Assembly: GCA_031308135.1 (NCBI GenBank) | Contig: JAHLJT010009436.1 | Span: 158,329,302-158,393,301 of the forward strand | DNA from: Acheta domesticus | Lineage: Eukaryota > Arthropoda > Insecta > Orthoptera > Gryllidae | Length of the DNA stretch: 64,000 nt | Direction: 5' to 3' | Shown: positions 34,111 through 43,636 of the stretch, piece by piece | Layout of the letters: each line of letters opens with the position of its first letter | Numbering within the stretch: position 1 is the stretch's first letter | The notes under the pieces: generated by a model | Told to the model about the DNA's origin: nothing | Database searches by the model: none | The model's input: the letters and a program-made list of their open reading frames with translations, nothing else | Position numbers and translations under genes: made by a program

Positions 34111-36040
34111 CGACTGATGCGCGGAATCGTATCTCGCGGCCTACCTCACGCGCCCACCGCCCTGTCCCTCCGGGGATGATCTTGGCGACCACTTCCCCGT
34201 GCCCCCGCTCACGCACGAAGCCCAGGTCCTTCTCACACGCGCCCCCGGCCCTCGACAGCCGCCTACGCCTCCCCACTCGCACTCGCCTCCACAGCCGTCC
34301 TCCACTGCCCACAACTCCACGCCTTTTAGCACGGTTTCCACGCTCCCACTCTACCCTTCCACGTCCTTCGACCCCTCCAAAACTTCCTTCCGCTGTCCTC
34401 GCGTCCGTGCCCATTACCGGGGGCTCTGAGGCAGCGTTACTCTGCGTTACGTAGAGATAGGGAAGTGCGTTACAAGGAAGAGAGGGGTATTCAAAATACT
34501 CGAAATTTGCGTTATGTAATTTATGGACGGACCTAAATAAATAATGGAACGCCAATATAGAGAAATTTTTATTAAACAATTTCTATCCAAACATATATTC
34601 TTGCATCTAAGTCAGTTTATTTGGTAATTCATATCGTAGTCACTTCTTTTTGGGTTTATTATTGGAAGTCGAGTGTTTATTTTTTGTTAGATGCAAAGAC
34701 AACGAAAAGTATCACAGAGTTACCTTCACCAGTACGTATACCATTATGTTAATTTGGTTTTTTAGTCATCACAAATACTGATTATTTTGAACAAAAATAT
34801 ATTGTATAAATTTACTTAGGCGAGAATTTAAAAAGATCCATTGTTTGTAATCCAATTAGATGTTGTTTCTACATAAAATATTTACTCTTCGAATTCCAGT
34901 ATATTTCTACACTAATAGATGAATTATATTGTGTTTATGGCATTAGCACTAATGAGTTTTAATACTCCTCAATTCACTGCACGTTTGAAAGCTATATATT
35001 GCCGTAATGATCTACTATATTAACTTAAATTGCCTGCGTTCGCTCACAATGTAAATCATTTATTTGCAGAAACAGCAACAAATGGAAGCTTCGTTGGCCA
35101 AAAAATTAATGGTTTGTACACATCTACAATGAATGAAGCCAATCAGCCCACATTTGCCTTGATGTAAAAACAGATAACAGCTCACTCAATCATGCTTTTA
35201 AAGTTGAATACTACAATAAATGTAATATTTATATTTTTTAAAGGTGAAATAAGTTTATTTTAAAAGGTCAGAAAGATATTACATTGTATAATTTTTAGAA
35301 TTCGATCTGGCTGTACATGGCGCTTGGCTATACAAGTACTAATTATGACGACTAATACATGAAGGATTATTTTTGGAAAATCACTGTAAGTAGAAAAATT
35401 TTTCAATTCAATTATTTTTATCAACAGCTAGGCCTGTTTTAATACGAAATGACTAAAAGTGATAAAGAAAATAGATTCTAACACATACTCAAACACTTTT
35501 TGAACATTTTGAGGATAAATACAACACCTTTTTCTTTTGTAATCAACAATATTTTAGTTTCTAACCTTCTGCCTTTCTATCTTTCTAGGTATAAGTATGG
35601 TTCTGATCATTTCTGCAAAGTAATTACTTCCTTCGTTTTATGAGCTATTCAAACAAATATGATATACAAGCAATACAATAATTACAAGGAAGACTGTTCG
35701 AATTGAGACGTATCAGAATTGACAACTATAATCCGGTCTAAGCGTCAAAAAAGAGCTCTCCGTCGCCAGAGCGTTTCGTTTCTCGTTAAGACACAAAAAA
35801 TCGTTAGCTGAGAGAACGAGCCGATAATCCGGCAAAAGGAGATTAACCAAACAAAAGCGCAACTCGACCGCATGAAACATTGACGAACGGCACAATACCC
35901 GCGCGTGTCCAGTTCCGCCATCCTCAGGATACAAACAAAACACAATCGGGAGCGGTAGCTGAAGTTTTTAGGTTAATGACTTTTACACCAACAGTTGGGG
36001 GGCTAAACCTAATCTATGTTTGGCAATTGAATAGAACACA
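34111..36040. other. GC-rich shoulder then gene-free AT-rich stretch
   Basis: 34111-34430 is C-rich without a clear period. From 34440 the DNA is AT-rich. The frames at 35713-35945 (-) and 35880-36077 (+) overlap on opposite strands and show no domain. Confidence 0.4.
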
Positions 36041-36044
36041 CCTC

Positions 36045-36145
36045 GTAAAGAAATATCCTGTTTCAAGAAGTGGTTGAGGAAATGGTTAAAGGAAAATGGA
36101 AGAGAGGAAGGAATGAACTCGGGCTTATAGATGTCATAAAGTAAA
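36045..36145 (+). pseudogene. short LINE reverse-transcriptase tail
   Basis: In one frame VVEEMVKGKWKRGRN and then LGLIDVIK are read, matching the conserved tail VxEGMVxGKRxRGRRR..xxDDI found at the C-terminus of many insect LINE polyproteins. Only about 30 codons are recognisable. The call depends on this one motif. Confidence 0.45.
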
Positions 36146-36589
36146 AAAAAAAGTTATACCGTTCATATTAATTGATTAATCTACGTGTATTATTGGAAGT
36201 ACGAGCAAGACCATTTGCAAGCATTATCTCTAATATGAGTTAACAGTAGTAAGTAGATCGTAATTTGATTTCGCGAAGCTCTCGTTTGTAAAAGAACTCA
36301 TAGGTGTCCAATAGAAACATAATATCACTCCCCGGCTTCTGTTGAAAGCTAACCATTCGGCGTCCCAAGAACAGGCTTTTATAATGAAATTAGAAACTGT
36401 TTCTGGCACTATTTGGGACAATGAACGATTTGATTGGATGTGATGGATAGACAAGAATTTGGAAGACGTGTTTGTATGCAATGGGAGGGATGAAGGTGGG
36501 AATGAATGAGGGGTAGAGGAAACGGAAGAACCCTGAAAACACCTGCCGAAATACTTGCTTGGCAACTTTGTTTCAGCACTAAGAAAACT
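36146..36589. other. gene-free stretch
   Basis: I see nothing; overlapping minus-strand frames at 36230-36565 and 36409-36699 have no recognisable features. Confidence 0.4.
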
Positions 36590-36956
36590 AGCGCCCTCGC
36601 CTCTCCTTCCCGTAAAAGCAAAGACACCCTTTGGCTTTCAGCAGCAGTGCACTCGGGGCCCGTGCAGGTTGCGAGCCGTCCACGATTTCCACGGAGCAAA
36701 CGCGCGAAGCAGCCCGGCGAGCGAGGCCGCCAGAGCGCGCGCGGACGCGCGCACCGGCCAATTAGCGCGCGCGTTTATTATGCAGCAGCGCCTGTCCACT
36801 TGGATTAGGCGCCCAATGCACAATCGCCTTCCCTTCGCCCTGCCTTCCCTTTCTCTGACCAGCTCTCTTCACCGGCCTCCGCACCCTCCTCTCTGTCCTC
36901 CACTCATCGTGCTCCGACCGGCTCCGCGACTCCACCTCCAACCGGCCTCGAGACCC
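36590..36956. other. CpG-rich patch
   Basis: GCGCGC-rich DNA at 36700-36770 includes a CCAAT word and a TTTATTATGCAGCAGC stretch, then C/T-rich DNA runs into the 12-bp minisatellite. It could be a CpG island, and it lies 4.7 kb upstream of the exon at 41332. There is no direct promoter evidence. Confidence 0.4.
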
Positions 36957-36957
36957 G

Positions 36958-37305
36958 CCCCGACACCCGATCGAACACCCGACCACCCGAACCCCCACCC
37001 GACCCCCGACCCGAGTCCCGACCCGACTCCCGACCCGACTCCCGACCCGACTCCCGACCCGACTCCCGACCCGACACCCGACCCGACACCCGACCCGACT
37101 CCCGAGCCGACTCCCTAGCCGACTCCCTAGCCGACTCCCTAGCCGACTCCCTAGCCGACTCCCGACCCGACACCCGACCCGACACCCGACCCGACACCCG
37201 ACCCGACACCCGACCCGACACCCGATCCGACACCCGACCCGACACCCGATCCGACACCCGACCCGACACCCGACCCGGCACCCGACCCGACACCCAACTC
37301 ATTCG
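36958..37305. repeat. 12-bp minisatellite (CCCGACCCGACT/A)
   Basis: About 29 copies of CCCGACCCGACT and CCCGACCCGACA, with an internal block of CTAGCCGACTCC variants at 37101-37157 showing local homogenisation. 12 is divisible by 3, so tetrapeptide frames (PDPT on +, GRVS and GSGV on -) appear; these are not genes. Confidence 0.95.
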
Positions 37306-39649
37306 TAGTCCCGTCTTGATGGATAGCGTCTCGTGCAGATAGGATGGCCTGAGAATCGGGACATTGGCCGAGAAATTCCACTGCAAAGAAGCTCTCCACG
37401 TCCCGGCCACGCTCACAGTAAACTTCTGTAAATAATCATTTCGAGTAAATTGGACAAATCTCCCGAACGTCTAGAGATGTGAAGAATTAACTTATTGATA
37501 ATAATTTAAATGAGGTATTCTTTTGAGTTAAAAATAAATTGTTGCTTCTTCCTGAGCAGTTACCAAAGCTGCTTTTTCAACATAAAATACAGACAATGAA
37601 AGGTCATTGATGAAAATGAAGTCTGTCTAAATAGGATTTCTAAAAGCCAAAATTTCTTATCAATTTATGAAAGGGTGTTTTTATGCTTTATTGAAAACAT
37701 CAAGAAAATAAAGGTTAAAAGTACAAATTTTATCACTCTTCCTCTTTTATAATCAGTTTTTCAATACGACAATTAGAATCCAGCTCCTGAAGGATACGAG
37801 GTGGTGTTGATGCCGACTGTACGTCTCACGTCTATTTGCTAGATTTTGCCGTTACGGAGTACTTACAACTCGGATGATCTGTTGAAATTGCTTGTTTACT
37901 TTGTATGTGTTCGTGCTGTTTGCGAAATGCCATGTCTATCTGTCTGTCAACCGGCCAGAGCTTGCGAAGGCCAAACAAACTCTGTGCTGCTGTCAGTGGA
38001 CTCTGTGTTCGGTTGAACCATGGTGAAGTCTACTGCTAGGTCCATTGACTTTGAGTACAGCATGGAATGGCAATAAAAGTGTGATAGACAAAAAATCATA
38101 AACTCGCCGTAAAAGTCATGATGCTGCATTTTAGATTTAAGAATTGACTTGTTACACATTCACTTATGTGACAGCAATGGATCATCGAGTACCACCAAGC
38201 GGAGTAATTAATTTTTTTATGTTTTATCAGTCTAAAAATGATAATCAGTTGTCGTGATTAAATTAGAGATAATAAAAATTCTTTTGTATTTATTAATGAA
38301 GCAAAAAACTATTTTTCATAATGGGAAAGGCCAGAAAACGCCACGACCTTCAAATGCGAAAGAATTTGCGTCGAGAAATTCCTCGATGCAAATGGTGGAA
38401 TGAAAAGAAAAAGAGAGGTAGCTACCAGAGATAAGAGAAGAATACTATTGCAAAATCAACCGTGGGATCCTGGGATTTAAGGAGATGGCAGAAGACCTCG
38501 GAATCACACTGTCAGAAATGAAAATATTGTTGAGAACGTAAATTTTATGAAAATATGAAGATGTAAAAATGTAAATTTTGTACATTGCACTAAATTTTCT
38601 TTCAAGGTATTATATTCCTCGATTTGAAGGAATTAATATTCCGGTTTTGATGGGGACGCTGGTTGGCATTAGTTACCAGGGACGGTTAGTATTTTGCACC
38701 TCCGATGCCTATGACGGCGTGTACATCACGAAATACCTTCGAATAAAATCGATTCTCCTCGCATGTGTGAAAAGTAAAATTTGGACGTGTCGGCGAAATT
38801 TGTCATGAGCCACCGGTTTATTTGCACTGCGAGACGAGGGGTGAGCAGAATCGAGCCTACGTACTATCGAATAAAAACCAAACTTTTCACTTGGAAACTC
38901 GCAGCTGGGAAGGCAACGACTTCGGAGCTAGTAATTTTCAACTGTCGTGTATAATCAGTTCCGGAGTAGTATCGATTGACAAGTGTAACGGACATGCGGA
39001 AAGAAGAATAGCAATCTTGGGTGAAGCGGAACGTCGTCCGATGCTGATGGTGAGGACGGCGCCGAGCTGCGCCCCTGTCCGCCTGCCGCCACTGAGGGCT
39101 GAGCTCCGCCTATCTGCGAATGAAGGCCATGGATGGAAACGCACGGAAGATCTCTGCGATGGTGAAAATTTCGTGATACTATGAGTAAATAACTCGAATC
39201 TTTTCTTCTATTCGTAGAATGTGATGGTGGTAGTAGTCAGTACAAACAATGCGAAAAGGGTGATGAAGTGATTTTAATGAATGTAAAAAGAGGAGAAAAG
39301 TGATATACAAAGAAAATGTAAATGTATGAAGTGGTAGTAATGGGGAGAGGACGTACCAAGAAATATGTCATCTACTAAACATGTAATAATTGTAAAGAAA
39401 TGGGAATGGTTAAATGCAATATAAGAAAGTGAAGGATTTAAATGCGTGTGTGTAAACTTAAGTGTTGGTAAAGGAAAGATAAATTAGAATACAAAAATAA
39501 TAATAGCGATGAATAGTAGGGTGGCAAACGAACTAGAACCGTTGACCGCTCTCTTCTCCCAGCGCGGCCACCACAACCGCCCCCGCCAGTTGGTCCTGCT
39601 CCGTGGGGTCCCGAGGTCGCATCCCTGCAGCATTCGGCGCCACAGAGCG
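37306..39649. other. gene-free stretch
   Basis: Mostly AT-rich. The frame at 38822-39184 (+, 120 codons) has no recognisable domain. DNA at 38330-38540 has a basic, helix-rich feel (GFKEMAEDLGITLSEMK) suggesting a decayed coding fragment, but no family is recognised. 39520-39650 is GC-richer and borders the element at 39658. Confidence 0.35.
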
Positions 39650-39657
39650 CGGAACAC

Positions 39658-40432
39658 CAGTGGCGTAAGTTCCACAGGGACCGACAGGATCACGTCTGGG
39701 GGCCCCAAGGATCCGGGGGTCCGTGCCATTGAAGTCACCTAAGTCAAAACGAAATAATAAGTCTTTTATCTCAAACTGAGACAGATCAAATCATAGAAGA
39801 AATAAATAAAGCGCCGTTTTTTCTTATATAATGAACACAACGCAAAACAAATCAAAAGTGTACCAATTATATCAAATTTGCGTCAAGTCCGTCAAGTCAA
39901 GTCTTTGCGTATGTATTTAAAGAGTCACATTTCAAAGCTGAGACCTCCTAAAGATCTTGCAAACAATAATTGAACATTGTAATTGAATATGACTCAGTAC
40001 TAACAAATTTTGTCAATGTTTGTACAGTATTGACATTTTTTTAGAGTTTCTGTTTCGGTCCCCAGCGCTGAAGGAACGGTTTCAAAATTGAAATGTGATT
40101 AAAAATATCTGCGAATTACAATGGTACACAATAATCTGAGTAATTTAAGTTTCTTATCAATTGAACATGAAACAACAATGTGGTTGAAAAAATAATATTT
40201 CTGCTGTCATGGATACATTTTTAAATCTGAAGAAAGGATAAAAATTAATTTTAAAATATATCATGAAATTGCAAAACTGGTAATTTATTTTCTGTAATAA
40301 TTTACTGTGATAAACGTTTTTACTCCTAAAATTTAGTTTATAAACATAAAATTAAATGAATGACATGTCTTGAACTCGGGGCCCCCATATTGTGTCGGTC
40401 CAAGGGTCTCCTCCGCTGAACTTCCGCCACTG
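39658..40432. mobile_element. hAT-like non-autonomous element
   Basis: The ends form imperfect inverted repeats of about 50 bp: CAGTGGCGTAAGTTCC..GGGACCGACAGGAT, then TGGGGGCCCCAAG at the left; CAGTGGCGGAAGTTC..TTGGACCGACACAAT, then ATGGGGGCCCCGAG read inward from the right. The flanking 8-mers CGGAACAC (39650-39657) and GCGAACGC (40433-40440) are similar after a shift, consistent with a decayed 8-bp duplication. CAGTGGCG ends are common among hAT elements. The interior is AT-rich and non-coding. Confidence 0.65.
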
Positions 40433-40564
40433 GCGAACGCCCACCCAGGACTCGTGGCGCAGTTGACACCCACGGAGTATTCCCCTCGGCTTTGTTGGAC
40501 GCTCAAGGGAACCTCCCGAAAATTAGTCTAAAACGAGTGCATGGGAATCCGTTTTGTTGATTGA

Positions 40565-41122
40565 TCAGTGATTCCTAACGTCATTGGTCCCGTAAGTGCA
40601 GTGCCTGTTTTTATCGTGAGTGGTGGTGTTGGTGTTGGTGTTGGTGGGGGTGGTGGTGGTGGTTATCTTCTCCCACTAGATGGTGAAATCTGGCTCTGAC
40701 CTACCTTTCGGCTAGCAGGGGTTTCCCAGCTACGTATCTCCCACCTGTGGGGCACCGCCCCACCCAGGACAAGCTCTAAGATCTCAACCGGTTTACTGGC
40801 ATGTGTGGTAGTGCAGTGCTTGTACGTGTAAGTAAGAGATGAGGAAATGACAAGGAAGAGGAGGGATAGACCGCCCGCGGACCGTGGCCCGTTTGTTAGG
40901 GTACTGCTCTGGCATTCGGCTGGTGTTGATCGGAGAAATCACGGAAAACAACCGATCAGAGCAGCAGGCCGTTAGAATTCTGCTCGAGTTCTCGACCAAA
41001 TTCGACTTCTAACTAGCTAGTGTCGAAAATCTTTGTCACCGTCGGAACTCGACCCTAGAACCTCCCGGTCAGAGGCACTGCAGTGACTTCAGTTGATGCT
41101 CTGAGCCATCTCTCCCGGTGGA
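40565..41122 (-). mobile_element. tRNA-derived SINE-A, copy 2
   Basis: On the minus strand the head reads GGGAGAGATGGCTCAGAGCA (A box), then a CTGACCGGGAGGTTC arm and a B-box-like GGGTCGAGTTCC (complement of 41044-41055). The body repeats the SINE-A blocks CAGAATTCTAAC, CTGATCGGTTGTTTTCCGTG and GCTGGGAAACCCC. The tail region at 40618-40670 holds a GGT/GTT simple repeat and the 3' boundary near 40590 carries CCGTAAGTGCAGTG, also seen beside copy 5. It ends 210 bp upstream of the signal-peptide exon. Confidence 0.85.
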
Positions 41123-41331
41123 ATTTGTTTTGTCTTAACATAAACCAAGTTAAATGTAGAAATTAGATCATAAGTAGACGGTAACAAAAAAGATTTACGT
41201 ATTCTATACATTTCTAATAAATGATATGAAAAAAGCCGTAATAACGTACTATGCGGCTTTTCTTTCAATTCCTCTTATGAAGACGTATTCAGATGTACTT
41301 GATGGTTGAAGACTCTTTTCTCCTTCCGCAG

Positions 41332-41427
41332 GACACAGTATGGCCCCAGAATACCGGCTCTACTCAGGGAGAAGGTTGGTCCTGCCTCTGCTCGCCCTAC
41401 TCGCCGTCTTGCTCCAAGTTACCTCTG
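41332..41427 (+). CDS. signal-peptide-coding exon of a secreted or membrane protein
   Basis: A pyrimidine tract (CTTTTCTCCTTCCGCAG) ends in an acceptor AG at 41330-41331. Eight bases later an ATG (41340) has A at -3 and G at +4. The 29 complete codons give a short polar start, two arginines (GRR), a hydrophobic core LVLPLLALLAVLL and a small-residue end (VTS), a textbook signal peptide. CTG|GTGAGT at 41427/41428 is a near-consensus donor and leaves a phase 1 intron, the phase usual for extracellular modular proteins. A 5' noncoding exon must lie upstream and the mature protein downstream. I do not recognise the gene. This is the only host coding exon in the window that I consider well supported. 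Confidence 0.7.
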
Positions 41428-41910
41428 GTGAGTACCCACGCCCGCCGCGAGCGGCGCCAGCGTCGCAGCCGGGAGGGCGGGCCGGAGAGCGTGTGCAAGC
41501 TCCGGGGCGGGGCGCGGAGGAGTGGTGGAAGGGTGGGGGGAGGGGATGGGAGGGGGAGAGGAGGAGCGACTGCAAAGGGGCGGCGACGTAGCGCCCGGGG
41601 CTCCTCCCCAAACACAGTAACCGAATATCGGAGCTCCTTTCGGGCTGGATTGTGAAAGGCGGGATTTGCCGCCGCTGAGATGCAGAGGCCGTGTTGACAG
41701 GCGCGGTTCCGTTTGATTAGTGTGCGCGGGCGGGGGGGGGGCGGGGAGTCTCCGGAAGGCTGCTGCACAAAGCCCGCCCGTCCTGGCGCCGCGACGCGCC
41801 GCGCCGTGCGGGCCCGTCCAACCCTGCTGGGCTCACTGCGCGCCCGGCACACAGCCTCCGGCGGATTCACCGAGGGACGGGACGCGCTGCGACCCTTCAC
41901 ACGTGCCATT
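41428..41910 (+). other. CpG-rich start of the intron
   Basis: The DNA just after the donor is strongly CpG-rich, with a G10-type run at 41732 and overlapping open frames on both strands that reflect composition. It may be an internal CpG island or an alternative promoter region for the gene at 41332. No core promoter motif is clear. Confidence 0.4.
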
Positions 41911-42959
41911 GCGTACTTCTTGACGGCTGCCAATCGCGTTTCCACCTGTACATTACAGTTTCAGGTTCAGACCTCGTAAATAGTGTGTCTGTATCGAGGA
42001 AACGTGATGTGAACAGAATTTTATTTTAAATAACTTACGTGTAAAAAAGAGTGATGGCCTGAAAATGTTTTAGTGATAAAGGGGCGTGTGTTTGTAGCAC
42101 AAAGAATGAGGTAAGCGAATAAGAAGACCGCTCAAATAATTTTAAAACGTCAAGTGTGCAATAGACATTTCTTGGGTTAACTTATTGGCTGTATGTGATT
42201 TTATGCTTTGAATATGTGACATTAAGGCTATGCCGGCAATAAAACATTGCACTGTACTATCGATGATTTCCATGTGGTGGTAATGCAATCCAGTACCTCG
42301 AAATATTATTGTTTTCATTCTTGTATTTCAGTTGATCCAGACACGTTCTCAGGCAAACTCATAAATGTGGATGATATTTAGTATTCTCTTCTATCAAAGG
42401 AGAGTAGAAATAGAAATTTTCCAGAGACTCTAGATTACTACACTTCCATCATTTTTCAAATGTAATGCATTGATCTTTTTTTATTTCCCTGCGTGAAATA
42501 ACATGCCTGTGTTATTGAAAGATTTTCTTCGAGTAATACAAATATATTTTTTATTTAATTGAATGCAAAATTTGGTTTTAGCTTCCTGTTGATGAAAACT
42601 GTTATGTTATGAGAAATTTCAAAATAATTACAGTACATTATTTCACAAATATGAAGGTAAATATTTTAATAGCCCCAAAATTCGGTTCTTTCACGCCCTG
42701 TTAAGAGTTTATTACATTAAACATCTGTAACATTATTTCGTCTTCTGTACACTTTGCCTTAGTATCTCGAGATGTCCATTTTTTCGAGGATAATAATTAT
42801 AAAACAGCAAGAACATTTTCACATAAACTCTTGAATATAAATACATTTGAATGAAAACATCATCATACACGTTAAACTCGGCAAATATAAAATATTTAAA
42901 GCAAAATGAAGGATATTTTACATGAAGTCGATAGAAAAATTGAAGATTTTAATAAAGTA
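41911..42959. other. probable intron DNA
   Basis: AT-rich DNA without a repeat family or domain, apart from the possible short exon at 42332. Confidence 0.4.
42332..42381 (+). other. possible short terminal exon
   Basis: TTTTCATTCTTGTATTTCAG is a good acceptor. Read in the phase left by the exon at 41332-41427, it gives 16 codons (VDPDTFSGKLINVDDI) and then TAG. Together that would make a 45-residue secreted peptide. No AATAAA follows closely and such a short tail can occur by chance; it could also be a cryptic site. Confidence 0.12.
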
Positions 42960-43636
42960 ATTAGTTTTTACATTCCCGTATACGTACGTATATGTGGAGT
43001 AATATATACGTAGTGTAGGGAAAGTTATGTAATACTATGCGAAAAAACGGCGAACCTTCGGCAGAAAAAATTTATTGCCGGGCCATGATAATGAAAAAGT
43101 CGATAATACCAGTTGTTAAACTAAGAAAAAATCCCCTAACACGTGGTGTAGCCAGAATCCCTGTTTTGTGGGTCCTTGATACCGAAAAACCAATTGGAGG
43201 CAAAACGTCCGTCCGTCCGTCCGTCCGTCCGTCCGTCCGTCCGTCCGTCTGTCTGTCTGTCCATATGAGAACACCATTAGCGCCTAAACCAAATGTAGAA
43301 CTTTTTTCAAATTGAAGAAAACCCTGTCAATCTGGCTCAAGTCGAAGTTTTGAGATTTTGAAAATGATTCTATAAAGTTTACACGAAGATCTCCGGACAT
43401 TTTCAAAATTTTGTCAAAAAAGTCTCCAAATTTTTTCTTTAAATTCCTTGTAAGACTAGGGTAAAAAATACTGATCAAGGTGGCATAGGTCCGATAAACG
43501 GTAAGCTCTGAATTTTCGAAAATTGCAAAATTTTGCATTTTTTCTTCAAATAAAGTGTTTTGAAAACTCAAAAATTTTCTGTGAAAAAAGTTTCAAATTT
43601 CGCATTTTTAGAAGCGCTTAAACGCCATTTTCTTAA
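42960..43636 (+). mobile_element. repeat family E1, copy c, left part
   Basis: Starts TTTTTACATTCCCGTATACG and runs through GGAGTAATATA, GGGAAAGTTATGTAATAC, TTGCCGGGCCATGA and CCTTGATACCGAAAAACC, a (CGTC)n microsatellite (43207-43258), then E1 body. It is interrupted at TTAA (43633-43636) and resumes at 45773 with AAACGACTCCAAATTTTTC, exactly as the uninterrupted copy at 11341-11370. The sequence ATTAGTTT occurs just left of the start (42961) and just right of the end (46011) and may be a target duplication. Confidence 0.85.
43207..43258 (+). repeat. (CGTC)n microsatellite inside E1
   Basis: Uninterrupted CCGT/CGTC repeats ending in TCTG variants. A shorter equivalent sits at the same place in the nested copy (44236-44268) and in copy b (25763-25785), so the microsatellite is a built-in part of the family. 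Confidence 0.9.

Noticed and set aside
32991..34579. Long open frames of 487 (+) and 515 (-) codons
   Set aside because: They cover the same 15-bp minisatellite on opposite strands and encode only pentapeptide repeats; unit length divisible by 3 explains them.
36904..37416. GRVS/PDPT repeat proteins
   Set aside because: Direct translation of a 12-bp minisatellite, open on both strands.
41340..41591. 83-codon frame continuing past the exon
   Set aside because: A strong GTGAGT donor at 41428 and the CpG-rich, low-complexity downstream sequence favour splicing over read-through.
41397..41945. 182-codon minus-strand open frame
   Set aside because: Lies antisense to the CpG-rich intron start and has no domain; composition artefact.
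43200..43270. CRISPR-like array from regular CGTC repeats
   Set aside because: Pure tetranucleotide microsatellite without spacers, in a eukaryotic repeat.
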